This document shows, in pieces, positions 11,030 through 22,142 of a DNA stretch of 64,000 nucleotides. The DNA is from Opeltia flavorubescens (lineage: Eukaryota; Ascomycota; Lecanoromycetes; Teloschistales; Teloschistaceae). The stretch is from contig KE546972.1 of assembly GCA_000442125.1 (NCBI GenBank), positions 890,022 to 954,021 on the forward strand, written 5' to 3'. Numbering within the stretch: the first letter of the stretch is position 1; each line of letters begins with the position of its first letter. The notes under the pieces are model-generated. The model saw nothing but the letters and a program-made list of their open reading frames with translations. It had not been told where the DNA came from and did not search any database. The translations under genes and the position numbers were made by a program.

Positions 11030-11859
11030 TTGGACAGATTAGTATATTTGCGTCTATGGGTTAATATATTCTGTTTCAATCGCACAAGAACAAGAGTCTC
11101 CGTATAAACAGTTAACCAGAATGTTCTTATGGCGCTTTAAAGCAATCTTTGCGAGAAGGATAAAGATAATATAAAAAGACAGAGTCCTTGAAGTCAAAAT
11201 AACAGGAGAATGGAGGTCGTCATGAGAGCTTTTGCGCAGTACGCTAATCCACTTTTGGGTTCCCATTGGGCGGAACCACTGCACAAGAGGAAGATACAAT
11301 CTTCCCTGTTTCCGCAGAAGCAGAGAGCAAGTTGCAAATAACAAAAAGCGAGGAGCAAGGGACTCGAACCCTCAACCTTGTCTTGGCAATGGGAAATTGT
11401 AGGAGAGACACGCGCTACCTGCATGACTATTAGTTCAAGAAATCATAATCGAAAAAGGGTAATTCGCACCATTGCGCCAACCCCCCTTATTCCCAAGCAT
11501 TTCACTAATAGAACTAATATTACAAAAAACTTTTGAACATGATGATATACTTCTGTGCCCTTCAGATAAATACTTCTCACACGACAACTTGGAAAATGCT
11601 AAAAGGAAAGGGACAAAGACCTGGGATGAATACAAGCAATTGTAACTATATCTCATCCCCTTCGTTAGCGCTATACGCGAAGGTTAGCCTAAACACCGCT
11701 TAGTATGCGGGAGGACGGGGTTTTATAGGATATAAGCTACAATAATCGTTGTAGTTGTCAGGATCTCCCGACGTCTACACGTATTTAACCAAACCATTTG
11801 TGTGGCTTAATCTTCCATGAATAGATGGCTATCTCCAGCTCCAAGATGATACCCTCGAT
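11030..11859. other. Decayed AT-rich spacer
   Basis: This interval separates the histidinol-phosphatase and holo-ACP synthase genes. It is visibly richer in A/T than its flanks and rich in short inverted repeats, for example CCTTCG/CGAAGG around 11659-11683 and CTACAA/TTGTAG near 11737. It contains the tRNA-like relic at 11349-11436. It may be an old, mutated mobile-element scar, but no transposase remnant was recognised. Confidence 0.4.
11349..11436 (-). pseudogene. Degenerate tRNA-Arg(CCT)-like element with intron
   Basis: Read on the minus strand, the element has an A-box match (TAGTCATGCAGG) and a perfect B-box (GGTTCGAGTCC). The anticodon stem TGTCT/AGACA closes on a loop with CCT, interrupted after the purine 3' of the anticodon by an intron-like insert of about 15 nt. 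The T-stem pairs (GAGGG with CCCTT), and a TTTTT terminator follows within a few bases. The acceptor stem does not pair: only the first two of seven positions match, and the D-stem is broken. It is therefore most likely a tRNA pseudogene or tRNA-derived short retroelement head rather than a working tRNA. Pol III transcription is still possible because both boxes and the terminator survive. Confidence 0.5.
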
Positions 11860-12944
11860 TCATGAAAAGAGATGCTCATCGACGCCGCTGCTAGAAGCGC
11901 GGGAGGTGTCACCAAGCCAACCTTCATCGCCCCATTCGGGTTCATGAATGCACTCGCCAGAGCCATCGTCAACGATGTAGTCAAGAGGACCCTCGGAGCT
12001 CGCCTTCTCATCGAGGGCCATGCAGACAGCGACAGCGTAGTCGTGATCGTGGCTGATGTTGATTTCGGCTATCTGTCGCTCATCGTCTTTGATTCTCAGT
12101 CCTCGCACCCAGAATTTGCCAGTCTCAGCAGTGAGCATATCGTGTTTGTTAGGCTCAGATCTTCTAACAAATTGACCACCATTTACTTCTCCATAGACAT
12201 GTGGAAATCGTGATTGCCTCTCAAGTAAGCCTCTTATTTTGGCTACTGGGGAGGTCATCACAACCATCTTCGTAATTTCTGGTGCAATGAGTGCGTGTAA
12301 TTTCTTCTGATTTGTTGACGAATTTGAGCGCTCTATACCCGACGGCTCTGGGTAAAGGATGGAGATATCGTTTAAAGACAACTTGCGATTACGATGGGCC
12401 TTGATAGCTGCTTCTTTGGCAGCCCATCTGGAGGCTCTTTCAGTCGTATGTAAGCGGACTGGATGGACGGGCCAAGTACATACCTACCTGCCAAGTATTG
12501 TGCCAGGTTCACATCGTGGGTGATGGCATGTGATGATAGGGAGAGAGGCCTGCTCTCCACAGAAACATCACCGAGTTGACTTCCGTATGATATTCCAAGA
12601 TTCTGCGTTTCATGACTTCTTATAACAGTATGCTGTAGGGTTCGGTTGTGGAGTGAGGGAAAAGCTTCAGCAATCGACGAGGCAGAATGTGTTCTCTGCC
12701 TCCTATCCTTAGAGTTTGTAACCCCAGGGAGCCAGAGCTGAGCGCTCGTAGCTCCATAAGATGACCGTTGGATATTTGTTTCGTGGAACTTTTGCCACAG
12801 TTGAGGCCACTCCAAGCGCGTAAAGATCTTCTTCGCCCAGCGGGTGATATAGTCATCCGGTTTACCTACAATGTTGTAAAGACGGGGGATATGACAGATG
12901 TCGACTCCCACCCCGATAGGATATGGGAAAGGCTTTGGTGGCAT
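11860..12944 (-). CDS. ppt2: Holo-[acyl-carrier-protein] synthase (AcpS-type phosphopantetheinyl transferase)
   Basis: Two exons, 12484-12944 and 11860-12436, are split by a 47-nt intron with a GTATGT donor and give 345 residues. It should transfer 4'-phosphopantetheine from CoA to an acyl carrier protein; the fungal members of this type serve mitochondrial ACP. The N-terminal motif GVGVDICHIPR holds the Mg-binding Asp of AcpS. The second exon starts at once with the other signature, ASRWAAKEAAIKAH, with the catalytic KEA. A central region of about 100 residues between the two motifs is poorly conserved and Ser-rich, which makes the protein about twice the bacterial length. The 50-residue tail is acidic. 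No clear mitochondrial presequence is visible before GVGVD. Confidence 0.88.
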
Positions 12945-13543
12945 CCTATGTCATATTCGCGCTTGGTATGAACTGGACTTTTCAACTCGTTGTTGTGCAA
13001 CAAATTGACATTGACTGATCATAACTCAGGAAGTAATGCTGAATACCAAGTGAGATTTTTCGTAATGTGAGATTAAGTGGTATACTCGTGCCACTATTTA
13101 CGCAAGCAAAGAGGGATAGAAATCTAAATATTTGCGGTCACGGATCTACCAAACCAATGAGACTCAGGGTGTCCAGCTTTTCACACGGGATAAATGGATA
13201 TTGATTGAAACCGCAGACGTACTATTGAACTCCGCGAAAGCATTAACACCTTTAGCTACTCAACCGGTGCTGGGAGAATCAGTACGTAGCAAAGTCTCCC
13301 GCGCGACGCGAACGAAGCGCGTGATTGGCTACAGAGTTATCGATCGATGCTGACATGGAGGTCTGCACCAAAATGCAGCCTATTTCATGACCGCTAGCGA
13401 AGACCTCCCGACAAAAGTCGACAATCGGACCGTGTGATACTTTGTAACAAACATCAACTTAAAGCGAAAACCGTTCAAGCAAAGCATGAACTAGACTTAA
13501 CACATCAAGGTCATTATAAAATTGTTATATTTAATTCATCTGC
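12945..13543. other. Spacer between ACP synthase promoter and aminopeptidase 3' end
   Basis: About 600 bp with no supportable gene. A GC-rich patch around 13294-13325 includes CGCGACGCGA and an inverse CCAAT (ATTGG), plausible promoter material for the ACP synthase gene. No other structure was recognised. Confidence 0.4.
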
Positions 13544-14819
13544 CTAATCAAAGTGGGCAAATGCAAGCTCATAAGCCAAGCCTAACGTCAGCCTGGCATG
13601 CTGCAGCATGTGATCGAAGCTCAAATATTCAATCTTGTCCTCCGTTGTGTGTATCTTGTTGTCCGAGTACTTGAAATCCGACTCGATGACAAAGGCAGAA
13701 GGATACCCAGCCTTGGAAGCAGAAGCGTGGTCCGAGCAAGCGTATCCACATTTGGTCAAGACATAAGGAATCTCACAATACTATGGGTATATTAAGTATG
13801 AATCTGGATATTGGAACTAGCGAACGTTTGGCTTACCTCCGTCACAACTTTTTTGATGAAATCTGTGAGCTCGGGGTTCACAAAGTCGGTGATAACGCCC
13901 ACACTCTCTTGTTCACCAGCCGCAATCGTCTTGTGAATATAACCTGTCATGTCTTGTTGTAGCATTGCCTTCACATCCCTACCACTTTTCTCATATGCGG
14001 AAAAGATAGCTTGACTTCCTAGTAAGCCGCCTTCCTCGGCGCTATACCAGTGAAACTCGATCGTGTTCGAAGCGTTGCCATGCAGAATACTATCGGACTG
14101 TAGAAGAACTCTTAAAGCTTCGAGGATGGTTACGGTCCCACTTCCGTCATCGTCTGCTCCCGGCGCTGCAAGGATGGAGGGGAGAAAGAGGTTGATACTG
14201 TCTTGATGGGCGCCTACGACGACTGTTCTATTACTTCGGCCAGGAATAGTCGCTATGACGCTGCTCTGACCCCAAGGGTGCGTAAATGCCTTTACAAATG
14301 CACCATATTTGGCCGCTCCAGCGTCATTGATCGTCTTGTTCACCTGATCCAGTAGCCAAGCTGATGATTCGGCTCCGTACGATGATTTATAGTATCGTGT
14401 ATAGAACGAAGTGAATTTCTCCAAGTGTTTCTTCATGTTTCCCTTTGATAGCTCTTTCATCATAGGACCAAGCGTTTCGTTATACATGGGTTTTGAAGGA
14501 AAGGTCACGGTCGCTCTCTCCGAAACAGCGATAGACCTTAGCTCTCCAAGATCTCGGGTATCCGTGATGTCCATGAAATTGATCCCTTCCTAGGATGGAT
14601 CAGCAACGATAGTCCGATGGTCTGTAAGCAGGTGGCAGGATTTACCCTTCTCAAGGCCCATTTTTCGTTCTCTTCAATCCACCTGGTCTCTCCAGGAGCC
14701 AGTTCTATAAGATATCTCTCATCTTCGGTAGATGAGTGCAGAACTTCCTGGTTCTTGCTTGTTATAGACCATGCCGTTGTTACGGCAGCATATGCTGCGA
14801 AAAGATAGTAGTTCCGCAT
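13544..14819 (-). CDS. lap1: Secreted leucine aminopeptidase (M28, Lap1 type)
   Basis: Exons are 14646-14819, 13837-14589 and 13544-13780, giving 387 residues, the standard length of fungal Lap1. The enzyme is a secreted di-zinc aminopeptidase that removes N-terminal hydrophobic residues. It has an N-terminal signal peptide ([18 protein letters not shown]), a propeptide of about 80 residues, and the M28 metal/catalytic series: His in VVVGAHQDS, Asp in GADDDGSG, the Glu pair in YSAEEGG, Asp in QDMTGY and the C-terminal His in [13 protein letters not shown] Cys pair lies in [18 protein letters not shown], where the family has a disulfide. Potential N-glycosylation sites are in the mature part. 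Introns are canonical (donors GTAAA and GTAAG). It lies divergent from the R3H gene, with a 370-bp shared upstream region. Confidence 0.92.
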
Positions 14820-15189
14820 GGATGTAGGAAGTGGTCTATCTCCTTATTGGTATTGGCGAAGGTTTGGATAAAGTCTTTTGAGTAAAATATAGTGATTGAA
14901 GCTTTATGATTACGTCGAATAATTGAAGCTATGCGAGCTATCTAAGCCATTTAAGCCGAGGCTGCAGGTCAAAGCTGGACTAGACCAAAAGCGAGCACAC
15001 GTGGCACCAGGTCATCTGTTCTGATAGGCCAGCTGCTAAGATGAGTCGATTACGTCCTGACATGCTCTACCAACCTCCCTCCGAGTCATCAACAGTTCCT
15101 CTTGCAGCCTGTGTTTGAGATTTGACCATCTCCTCTGACCGACCAGCTCTGCAGCTTCGACAGCTTCTTTGACGACGTCTCCTCGAACA
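14820..15189. promoter_or_regulatory. Shared divergent promoter region (lap1 / R3H gene)
   Basis: A 370-bp interval between two divergent start codons. It must contain both promoters. No specific binding site is identified with confidence. Confidence 0.4.
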
Positions 15190-16310
15190 ATGGCCATCTT
15201 CCCTCCAGCATCCGGGCAAACCAATGGGCCTTATCAATCTACAGGGCAGCCCATCAACATCGAAGCTTGGACTGAGCAGGCTACGGAATCTCTGAACGCT
15301 ATCTCCTTGTCGTCTACTGGCGGAGTCCGCGGCACGTCCGTCTCCTTGGCCATCCCGCTTGACGAGCACTCTGCCCGTAAACCAACTGTCGCTGGACAGG
15401 AAGGGCCTCATGCCCCTGACGACAATGCTGCAGCTTATCGCCCGCGTCGTGAACCCCTTCGTCGCGATAGCTTGAAGCGACGCGAGGCATTGCTCAAGGG
15501 CAAGGAAGGAAGCCGGCGTCGACAGCGATGGGAGAACGGTTCGTATCGATGAAATCAAAGATCCGGTCTCGCCATTGACGATAGGGTTTGTTCTAGATCG
15601 CCTATTGAACAATCCATGGGCTCAACCACCTCTTCCATCCGACTGGGAAGTACATCCCACTTATCCGAAGCACGCTGTACCTTACTATCTGGCTCCGCTG
15701 TGGGATGCGACCGCAAAAGCCAGGGGCGTAGCTGAAGCCAAGAAACGAGAGGCAGAGAAGAATCGCTCTCAGGGCATGGAAAATACAAGCAAGGTTCCGA
15801 AAGAGCTCCGCGAGAAGCTCAAGAAGACGAAAGCAGCCAAGGGGCTTCTGCAGGACCTCGAAGAGCAGGTGCGGAGTTTCGTCAAACAATGGGACGAGAA
15901 GAAACCGAAACCAGTGCTCGCTCCGAAAGTTGAGCTGGACTCAGAGGATGAGGAGATCGTCTTTATCGGCCGCAATGGCCAGATGCACGATGTACCACAG
16001 TCACCGCACGCTGCAAGGGATGACTTCGATGAAGATGATATACAGCGAGACAAATTAGTCTTTGACAGCCTAGCAGACGACAATGGAGCCAGCTTTGGGT
16101 ATGATCGACCATTATTCATTGTATCATTGTGTTACTGATGTAATTCCCAGCCGCTGGCTCGTGCATTCGATCGCCACATATTACGATCTCAATACGTGGT
16201 CTGTCACGAAGGGGCACCCTGCTCGTCGAGAAGCCTACGTTGGGTTGAAGACTGGTCGGCCAGCCACTCCTACAGGGACTCTACCCCGTCCTTTATGGGG
16301 CATGGTCTAA
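15190..16310 (+). CDS. R3H-associated domain protein
   Basis: Exons are 15190-15538, 15597-16098 and 16151-16310, giving 336 residues. The N-terminal half resembles the fungal R3H-associated N-terminal domain: it has an Arg/Lys-rich stretch (RRREALLKGKEG-like) followed by NNPWAQPPLPSDW and YYLAPLWD. A charged coiled-coil segment (about 170-225) and an acidic patch (DSEDEE) follow. The third exon encodes RWLVHSIATYYDLNTWSV and GHPARREAYVG, which fit an R3H-type single-strand nucleic-acid-binding fold. This suggests an RNA- or ssDNA-binding role; no specific function is known to me. The chosen ATG is the first in frame and lies about 50 bp downstream of the nearest alternative non-ATG start. 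Introns are 52-58 nt. Confidence 0.75.
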
Positions 16311-16608
16311 AGCCATTTGAGTGATCACTGTACACCGTCAGCTTGACAATATTGACATTGAGAACATTTGGAAGTTTCAACATGTAGATTGAATTATTCA
16401 GCCTTTTGGAGCTTATTTTGCGAATTAATTTTGGTCAAAATACGGCGGTCAGTCATAAGATCCGCTTTACAGAAATTACCATTTCACCCATACGAAATGC
16501 TCTCCTGTCATGCCATCTTTAAGTTTTTCCGATTCGTAATTTTCGTCTCCGAACTAAGATGTATCCAAATAGTCAATGAGGAAACGTTCTCACGGTGTCG
16601 TCATACTG

Positions 16609-16614
16609 ACGCGT
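16609..16614. promoter_or_regulatory. MCB element (ACGCGT), distal copy
   Basis: Perfect palindromic ACGCGT, 92 bp upstream of the thymidylate synthase ATG. MCB sites bind the MBF G1/S transcription factor, and the yeast thymidylate synthase gene is a classical MBF target. The function here is inferred from sequence and gene identity. Confidence 0.7.
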
Positions 16615-16627
16615 CCACCGCGACGAT

Positions 16628-16633
16628 ACGCGT
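16628..16633. promoter_or_regulatory. MCB element (ACGCGT), proximal copy
   Basis: Second perfect ACGCGT, 19 bp from the first (start to start) and 73 bp from the ATG. Paired MCBs at this spacing are the arrangement expected of an S-phase promoter. Confidence 0.7.
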
Positions 16634-16705
16634 CTCCAGGAATTGTTTTACGTAATCTGCTTATGCGACGTTCAGAGTAATACATATCAGAATTGACTTT
16701 ATAGT

Positions 16706-17820
<1,115 letters not shown>

Positions 17821-18153
17821 AACTGGAATGAGTGGGTATTGGGACTACGGAAGGAGTAGGCTGGTTGCTTTGGATACGCAACAGAGCAAAACATCGGTGG
17901 GCGGCCGGACTTTGGTGATGTTTATGCATATCGGAGGTTTGGCAGGACCTGTATACCTACTTAATATATTGAAACCATCATTGTTGGACCGTCTTTGGAC
18001 AGCCTCTATTCGGCTAATTGGGCTTGAGTCAGAGGGTTCCGCGTTTAAGACGAGCCAAACGCAATTGCTATCTTCATGGGTATCCAATCCAGCGCCATCG
18101 CTAAATGATCCGTATCCAAACAGGCGTTAAGAAAGATATCAACCACCGAAGCA
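17821..18153. other. Convergent 3' spacer
   Basis: A 333-bp interval between the 3' ends of the thymidylate synthase and AN1 genes. Nothing beyond UTR-like sequence is seen. Confidence 0.5.
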
Positions 18154-19062
18154 TTATGCTTCCACGGATACCGGCCCAACTCCCCTAAGTAGCACAATAG
18201 TATTGCCCTGAGCCAGGACATCCTCCACCTTCTCCCCAAACTCCAACAACCTCCCACCTTCAACGTGAAAAACTCTCAATCTCTCCTCTTCTCCTCCACC
18301 TCTATTATTCACATTTTGCACCTGTAGTCCTCTCGCTGCATCGTCGAGGAGTCTCCCCACGCTCCAAGCCTTACTATACCAGAACTCTCCCTTTGGCAGT
18401 TTCGATGTCGTCGTGTTTGCCTCAGCCTCAACATGCAGATATATGCGCTTGTCTATCGGGATCTTTCCATCTCCCTTTGCGGTTCTCTTGAGTTGGTTCA
18501 AGGCGACGACTCGACTTGCCGCAGTCGACGGCTTGGGTTTTGGCAACACAGCCGCTTGCTTCTCTTTGCCCCAAAGTTTCAGCCGTCCAAGCGCTGATCT
18601 TGCTTTGTCCGTTTGACGTGCTGCTATAGAGCCTTGTCGAGCGCCCAAGGGTGTGATTTTGCTGCAATCATGATCTTCTGGTATTCGATGTTTAAGACAG
18701 TATTTGCGATTACAGGTTGAACAGACGACACCGACGGACGTTAAGGTGTCAACCAGAGTTTTGCATTGTGGATGTGAACACTGTGTTCCTGTGTTGACGG
18801 TGGGTTTGGGACCCAGCGGCGATATGTTTATTGGTTGTTGTGCTTTTCCCCGCGCCCATTCGCCAGCATGTGCACATTTGTGGCCGGCCTCGGTCCTATG
18901 GTCTTGACAGAAGCGTCCACGGCATGACTCGCAGCGGAAGGGTAGAAAATCGTAATTATCGCAGGTAAGATACTGGCAGGTGCCGCCAACATCAAGCATC
19001 TCCTTATCCATCGGGGTGAAGCTTTGTGGCTCAGTCGAAGAAGAGGGGTTTGATGAAGCCAT
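18154..19062 (-). CDS. cuz1: AN1-type zinc finger protein (Cuz1-like)
   Basis: Single exon, 302 residues. Two AN1 fingers lie at about residues 29-65 and 93-135, with the Cys/His series C-x4-C ... C-x2-C-x4-C-x2-H-x5-H-x-C visible in both (for example CESCRGRFCQDHRTEAGHKC). After a basic linker, residues about 205-300 look like a ubiquitin-like domain (IYLHVEAE, FWYSKAWSVGRLLDDAA, VEGGRLLEFGEKVEDVL), as in Cuz1 and ZFAND1, which link Cdc48 and the proteasome during arsenite stress. The architecture and length fit Cuz1; the stress role is inferred from yeast and human homologues. Confidence 0.87.
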   Translation of the reverse strand: MASSNPSSSTEPQSFTPMDKEMLDVGGTCQYLTCDNYDFLPFRCESCRGRFCQDHRTEAGHKCAHAGEWARGKAQQPINISPLGPKPTVNTGTQCSHPQCKTLVDTLTSVGVVCSTCNRKYCLKHRIPEDHDCSKITPLGARQGSIAARQTDKARSALGRLKLWGKEKQAAVLPKPKPSTAASRVVALNQLKRTAKGDGKIPIDKRIYLHVEAEANTTTSKLPKGEFWYSKAWSVGRLLDDAARGLQVQNVNNRGGGEEERLRVFHVEGGRLLEFGEKVEDVLAQGNTIVLLRGVGPVSVEA

Positions 19063-19903
19063 GGCTGGCGAGGTAGTATGTCTTTATACTTCTGCTATTG
19101 TTCCGTGTAAGACAGTCATATGCTAACAGTAGATTTGCTTTGTCAGATTATCCGAGTTGGTAAACAGACCAGGTCCGACAAGATTGTGGCGCCACACAGG
19201 CAGCACCACGTCGTCAGCTCATTTGGTTTAACAGAAGGCTGAACAGAAGATGCCAGAACAAGCCGAGGAGGTTCATACGCGGCAGAGAGATCTTATCTAA
19301 TCTATCTCGGATCCTCGGGGTATCCTAATGCCGATACTTGATTAGCTTGACCCATGTCCACTTTCCGTTGGAAGCAAGTAGTGACTACAACGAGTTCTAT
19401 GAACCCCAATGGAAGTCGAGCCAATATCTGAGAACACTATTGGCCGACATAAAAGTCAGACATCTTCATAATCGCGGTAGACTAAGTAGCACGAGCTAGC
19501 CTACCTCCTCCGAGTCCTGGCTGTGCCCATACCAAGATTGCATTTCCCCTAATGGCAAGCAGATGCGCATCGATGCCCTAGTGATGAGAAGCAGCAAAAA
19601 AGATGGCTGAAACCATCGACCATGAGAGTGTAAAACAAATGGACAGATGTATGAAAATTCTTGGGCAGTAGACGAGATTGAAGCATCGGCTGTGGACGTT
19701 TACCACGGTAGATCAGGAGTATTTTGTATCTATCTTAGCTCTTCAATTGATGGCTTTATCTGCAGGAAGAACGCAGAAAAGGCTGCAGTGTTCGAATGCT
19801 GAAGTTGCTTTTTGGTAGCAGCCCTTAATTGAGACGGGCTTTACTGCAACTTTAGTGACGCGAAAAGTCCGAGAACCAGTATCATCCCCCTTCCTTTGCC
19901 TCT
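19063..19903. other. Intergenic region upstream of cuz1 and downstream of atp19
   Basis: About 840 bp containing the cuz1 promoter and the atp19 3' side. No coding or structural element was recognised. Confidence 0.45.
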
Positions 19904-20245
19904 TTACGCTTTCGCCTTCTGTTCTCCACCATTTGCGTTTTTCAGGAAATCCCTATAGAAAGAGTAAGTGGGTTTAGAGATCACGAAGCAGCCCAGACGG
20001 AAGGAATTGGCGTACTGTATGAAGGCTTCCTCATCTTTACTCGCCGCATTGATGGGCGGCCCCGCTTCCTTTTCCTTCGTCTTCGCAGGCATCGCAAGAT
20101 ATATGCCAGCAAATGTTGTTCCGAGAGTTGCCATTGAGAGCTGGACGGAATGAGATTAGCTTCTGGTGTCTCGTCTCGACCTTTCGATTGGACCAACCAC
20201 GTGTGCCCCCACTTGGCGACCAAATACGGTATATGTCGCGACCAT
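19904..20245 (-). CDS. atp19: Mitochondrial F-type ATP synthase subunit k
   Basis: Three exons, 20198-20245, 20016-20140 and 19904-19952, give 73 residues, the normal size. Subunit k is a small inner-membrane protein of the F0 sector that supports dimerisation of ATP synthase. The protein reads MVATYTVFGRQVGAHV, then a hydrophobic segment LSMATLGTTFAGIYLA, then PPINAASKDEEAFIQ and DFLKNA, all typical. The first donor is ambiguous: GTG followed by GTTGGT gives the length seen in the family, while CAC followed by GTGGTT would lose one residue. The second donor GTACGC is standard. The gene is divergent from the mitochondrial fission gene at 20483. Confidence 0.85.
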
Positions 20246-20482
20246 GGCTGATATGAAGGAGAAAAGGGGTGTAGTGAGCGGGTGGTGTGATGGAGCTTTG
20301 TTCGAAATAGTGAAGCTCGACCGTCGAGAGCTCATTCTTTAGCTTGGCGGTTTTTGATTGGTGAGCTCTGACGCAGCCGCTGATCGGCAGGAACAACCGT
20401 TGATCAATCGTCATACTTCAACAGCAAGGACCTCTTTTGTATTGAGACAAACAGCAATCAAGTACCGAATGTTGATTAACCA
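20246..20482. promoter_or_regulatory. Bidirectional promoter of two mitochondrial genes
   Basis: Only 237 bp separate the start codons of atp19 (minus) and mtp18 (plus). An inverse CCAAT (ATTGG, 20357-20361) sits almost exactly midway, 112-122 bp from either ATG. It is a candidate site for the HAP/CBC complex, which controls respiratory genes. Promoter sharing is inferred from spacing. Confidence 0.5.
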
Positions 20483-21446
20483 ATGGCTGAAAACAAATCC
20501 AGCAATAATTCCAATGTTCGCCAGCGTCTCACTGGTGTAGAGAATGCCTCCTTGCCCCGAGAGAAGCTGCCCTCGGATTTACAGAAACTGGTAGACGATG
20601 ACGAATCGTTAGTCGACCAGCTCTACGATGGCACGTAAGTTCCGATGCGCACTATTCTTCCTGTGCTGCCACTCATGTTGCTACAGTGCGGCCGACTCCA
20701 CTAACACGGCGCTCCGATATACACCTTACCTCGCACGTGCCCGCACTATCCTCCTCAGCGCCCACCGCTACGTCGCCTACACGTCAGATATTGGGGAATC
20801 TTTCCGCCCGGTAGCACATCCGTGGCTCATTAAAGGAGCCTACGGTATATCATGGGCTTATCTAATCGGTGATGTCTCCCACGAAGGCTACAAGGCCTAC
20901 CTACGCAACCAACGGGTACTCCACCCAGGTGTGCCCGGAGTCACATCTGCTCGGGCATCGGATGCGACAGGGAACCACCCCATTACGGAACCAAGTGGCT
21001 TCAAACCCGGCCATGTACCCGCCATAGAGGACTATCGAAGCGTCATGGCTCAGAGGGCAATCTTTCAGAGTGTTGCCAGTATGGGTCTCCCAGCCTTTAC
21101 CATACACTCGATAGTCCGCTACTCTGGCAGAGCGTTGAAAGATGTGAAGAATACGAGGATACGATCATATGGACCGATTGGGGTGCGTGTGACCAGAGCT
21201 CCCAATTTCAAAGACACTATCAGAGACTAACACCATGTTTTCCCTTTTTAGCTCGGTCTCGCGTGCGTCCCGTTGCTGCCATACATGTTCGACCATCCTG
21301 TAGAAACCGCAGTGGAATGGACTTTCCACAAAGCTTTTGAGCAAATCGGTGGGCCCGAAGCCGTTGCTCATCGCCCAGAAACTGGCCGAGCAGGTCTATT
21401 ACAAGACGAGAGCCAGAAACAGGCGATCAAAGAGAAAGAGCTATGA
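20483..21446 (+). CDS. mtp18: Mitochondrial fission process protein 1 (MTFP1/Mtp18 family)
   Basis: Exons are 20483-20634, 20687-21182 and 21252-21446, giving 280 residues. Members are inner-mitochondrial-membrane proteins that promote fission. Signatures are RYTPYLARARTILLSAHRYVAYTSDIGE, FRPVAHPWLIKGAYGISWAYL, DVSHEGYKAY, VMAQRAIFQSVASMGLPAFTIHS, and the C-terminal GLGLACVPLLPYMFDHPVETAVEWTF across the second junction. Hydrophobic stretches would form several membrane helices. An insert (about residues 140-172) separates the second and third conserved blocks. The start ATG overlaps a CCAAT pentamer. Introns of 52 and 69 nt have canonical borders. Confidence 0.9.
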
Positions 21447-22142
21447 ATTGCCTCTACACATTTCTGTACGATTATGCCATCTGTCATTTTTAGCGCGGCG
21501 TTGTCGGATACTTCTCCCATCCCATTCTGTTCCATTCCTCTCGGTCTTCAGTGTTAAATTACTTCACTCCCCACTAGAAAACCGGACTATTTATATCCCG
21601 GGCTTTTACTCAGCCTCCCGTAAGACTATGCGTGAATGACGCTATCCTAATTACTCGGCCATTGCCTCGTTATCCCTTGAAAAATATCATTCTACTTTAC
21701 GCGAAATATTTGCATCCGAAAAAACAAATATGGACTTTGGTACTCGCTCTGCGAGAATAGTTTGCACGTATGGGTTGCTTCCAAATACTCGTATCCTCGT
21801 TGGCAGACCCACGCATTATGAAACCTCACTGTTAGCATATTAAAAACTACATGCACACATAAAGATAGCAGGTGATCTTTACGGTGTGTTCAAGCATATG
21901 ATTGACAAATAGTATCACTAAAGCCACCTAACCAGTACCACTGTCGTCAACTCATGACCTGCCCTTTCTCTCATCGTCCAGCGAAGGGGAGCAAGTTTCT
22001 CGTTATAAAGCGCCATAGCCTGTGAGGCACAATGCTAAATCTAGATGCACAGGAAAACAAAAATGAAATAACTTTTTGGAGAAATGCAAAGGTCTACCCA
22101 ACCTCGAGCAATACTTGGGCATCGCAAATCCAGTCGATGAAG
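21447..22142. other. Convergent 3' spacer
   Basis: About 700 bp between the 3' ends of mtp18 and the Sec7 gene. No gene or structured element was recognised. Confidence 0.5.

Larger units (their letters stand above)
16311..16705. promoter_or_regulatory. Thymidylate synthase promoter region
   Basis: Contains the two MCB hexamers listed separately. No gene is seen in the interval. Confidence 0.6.
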
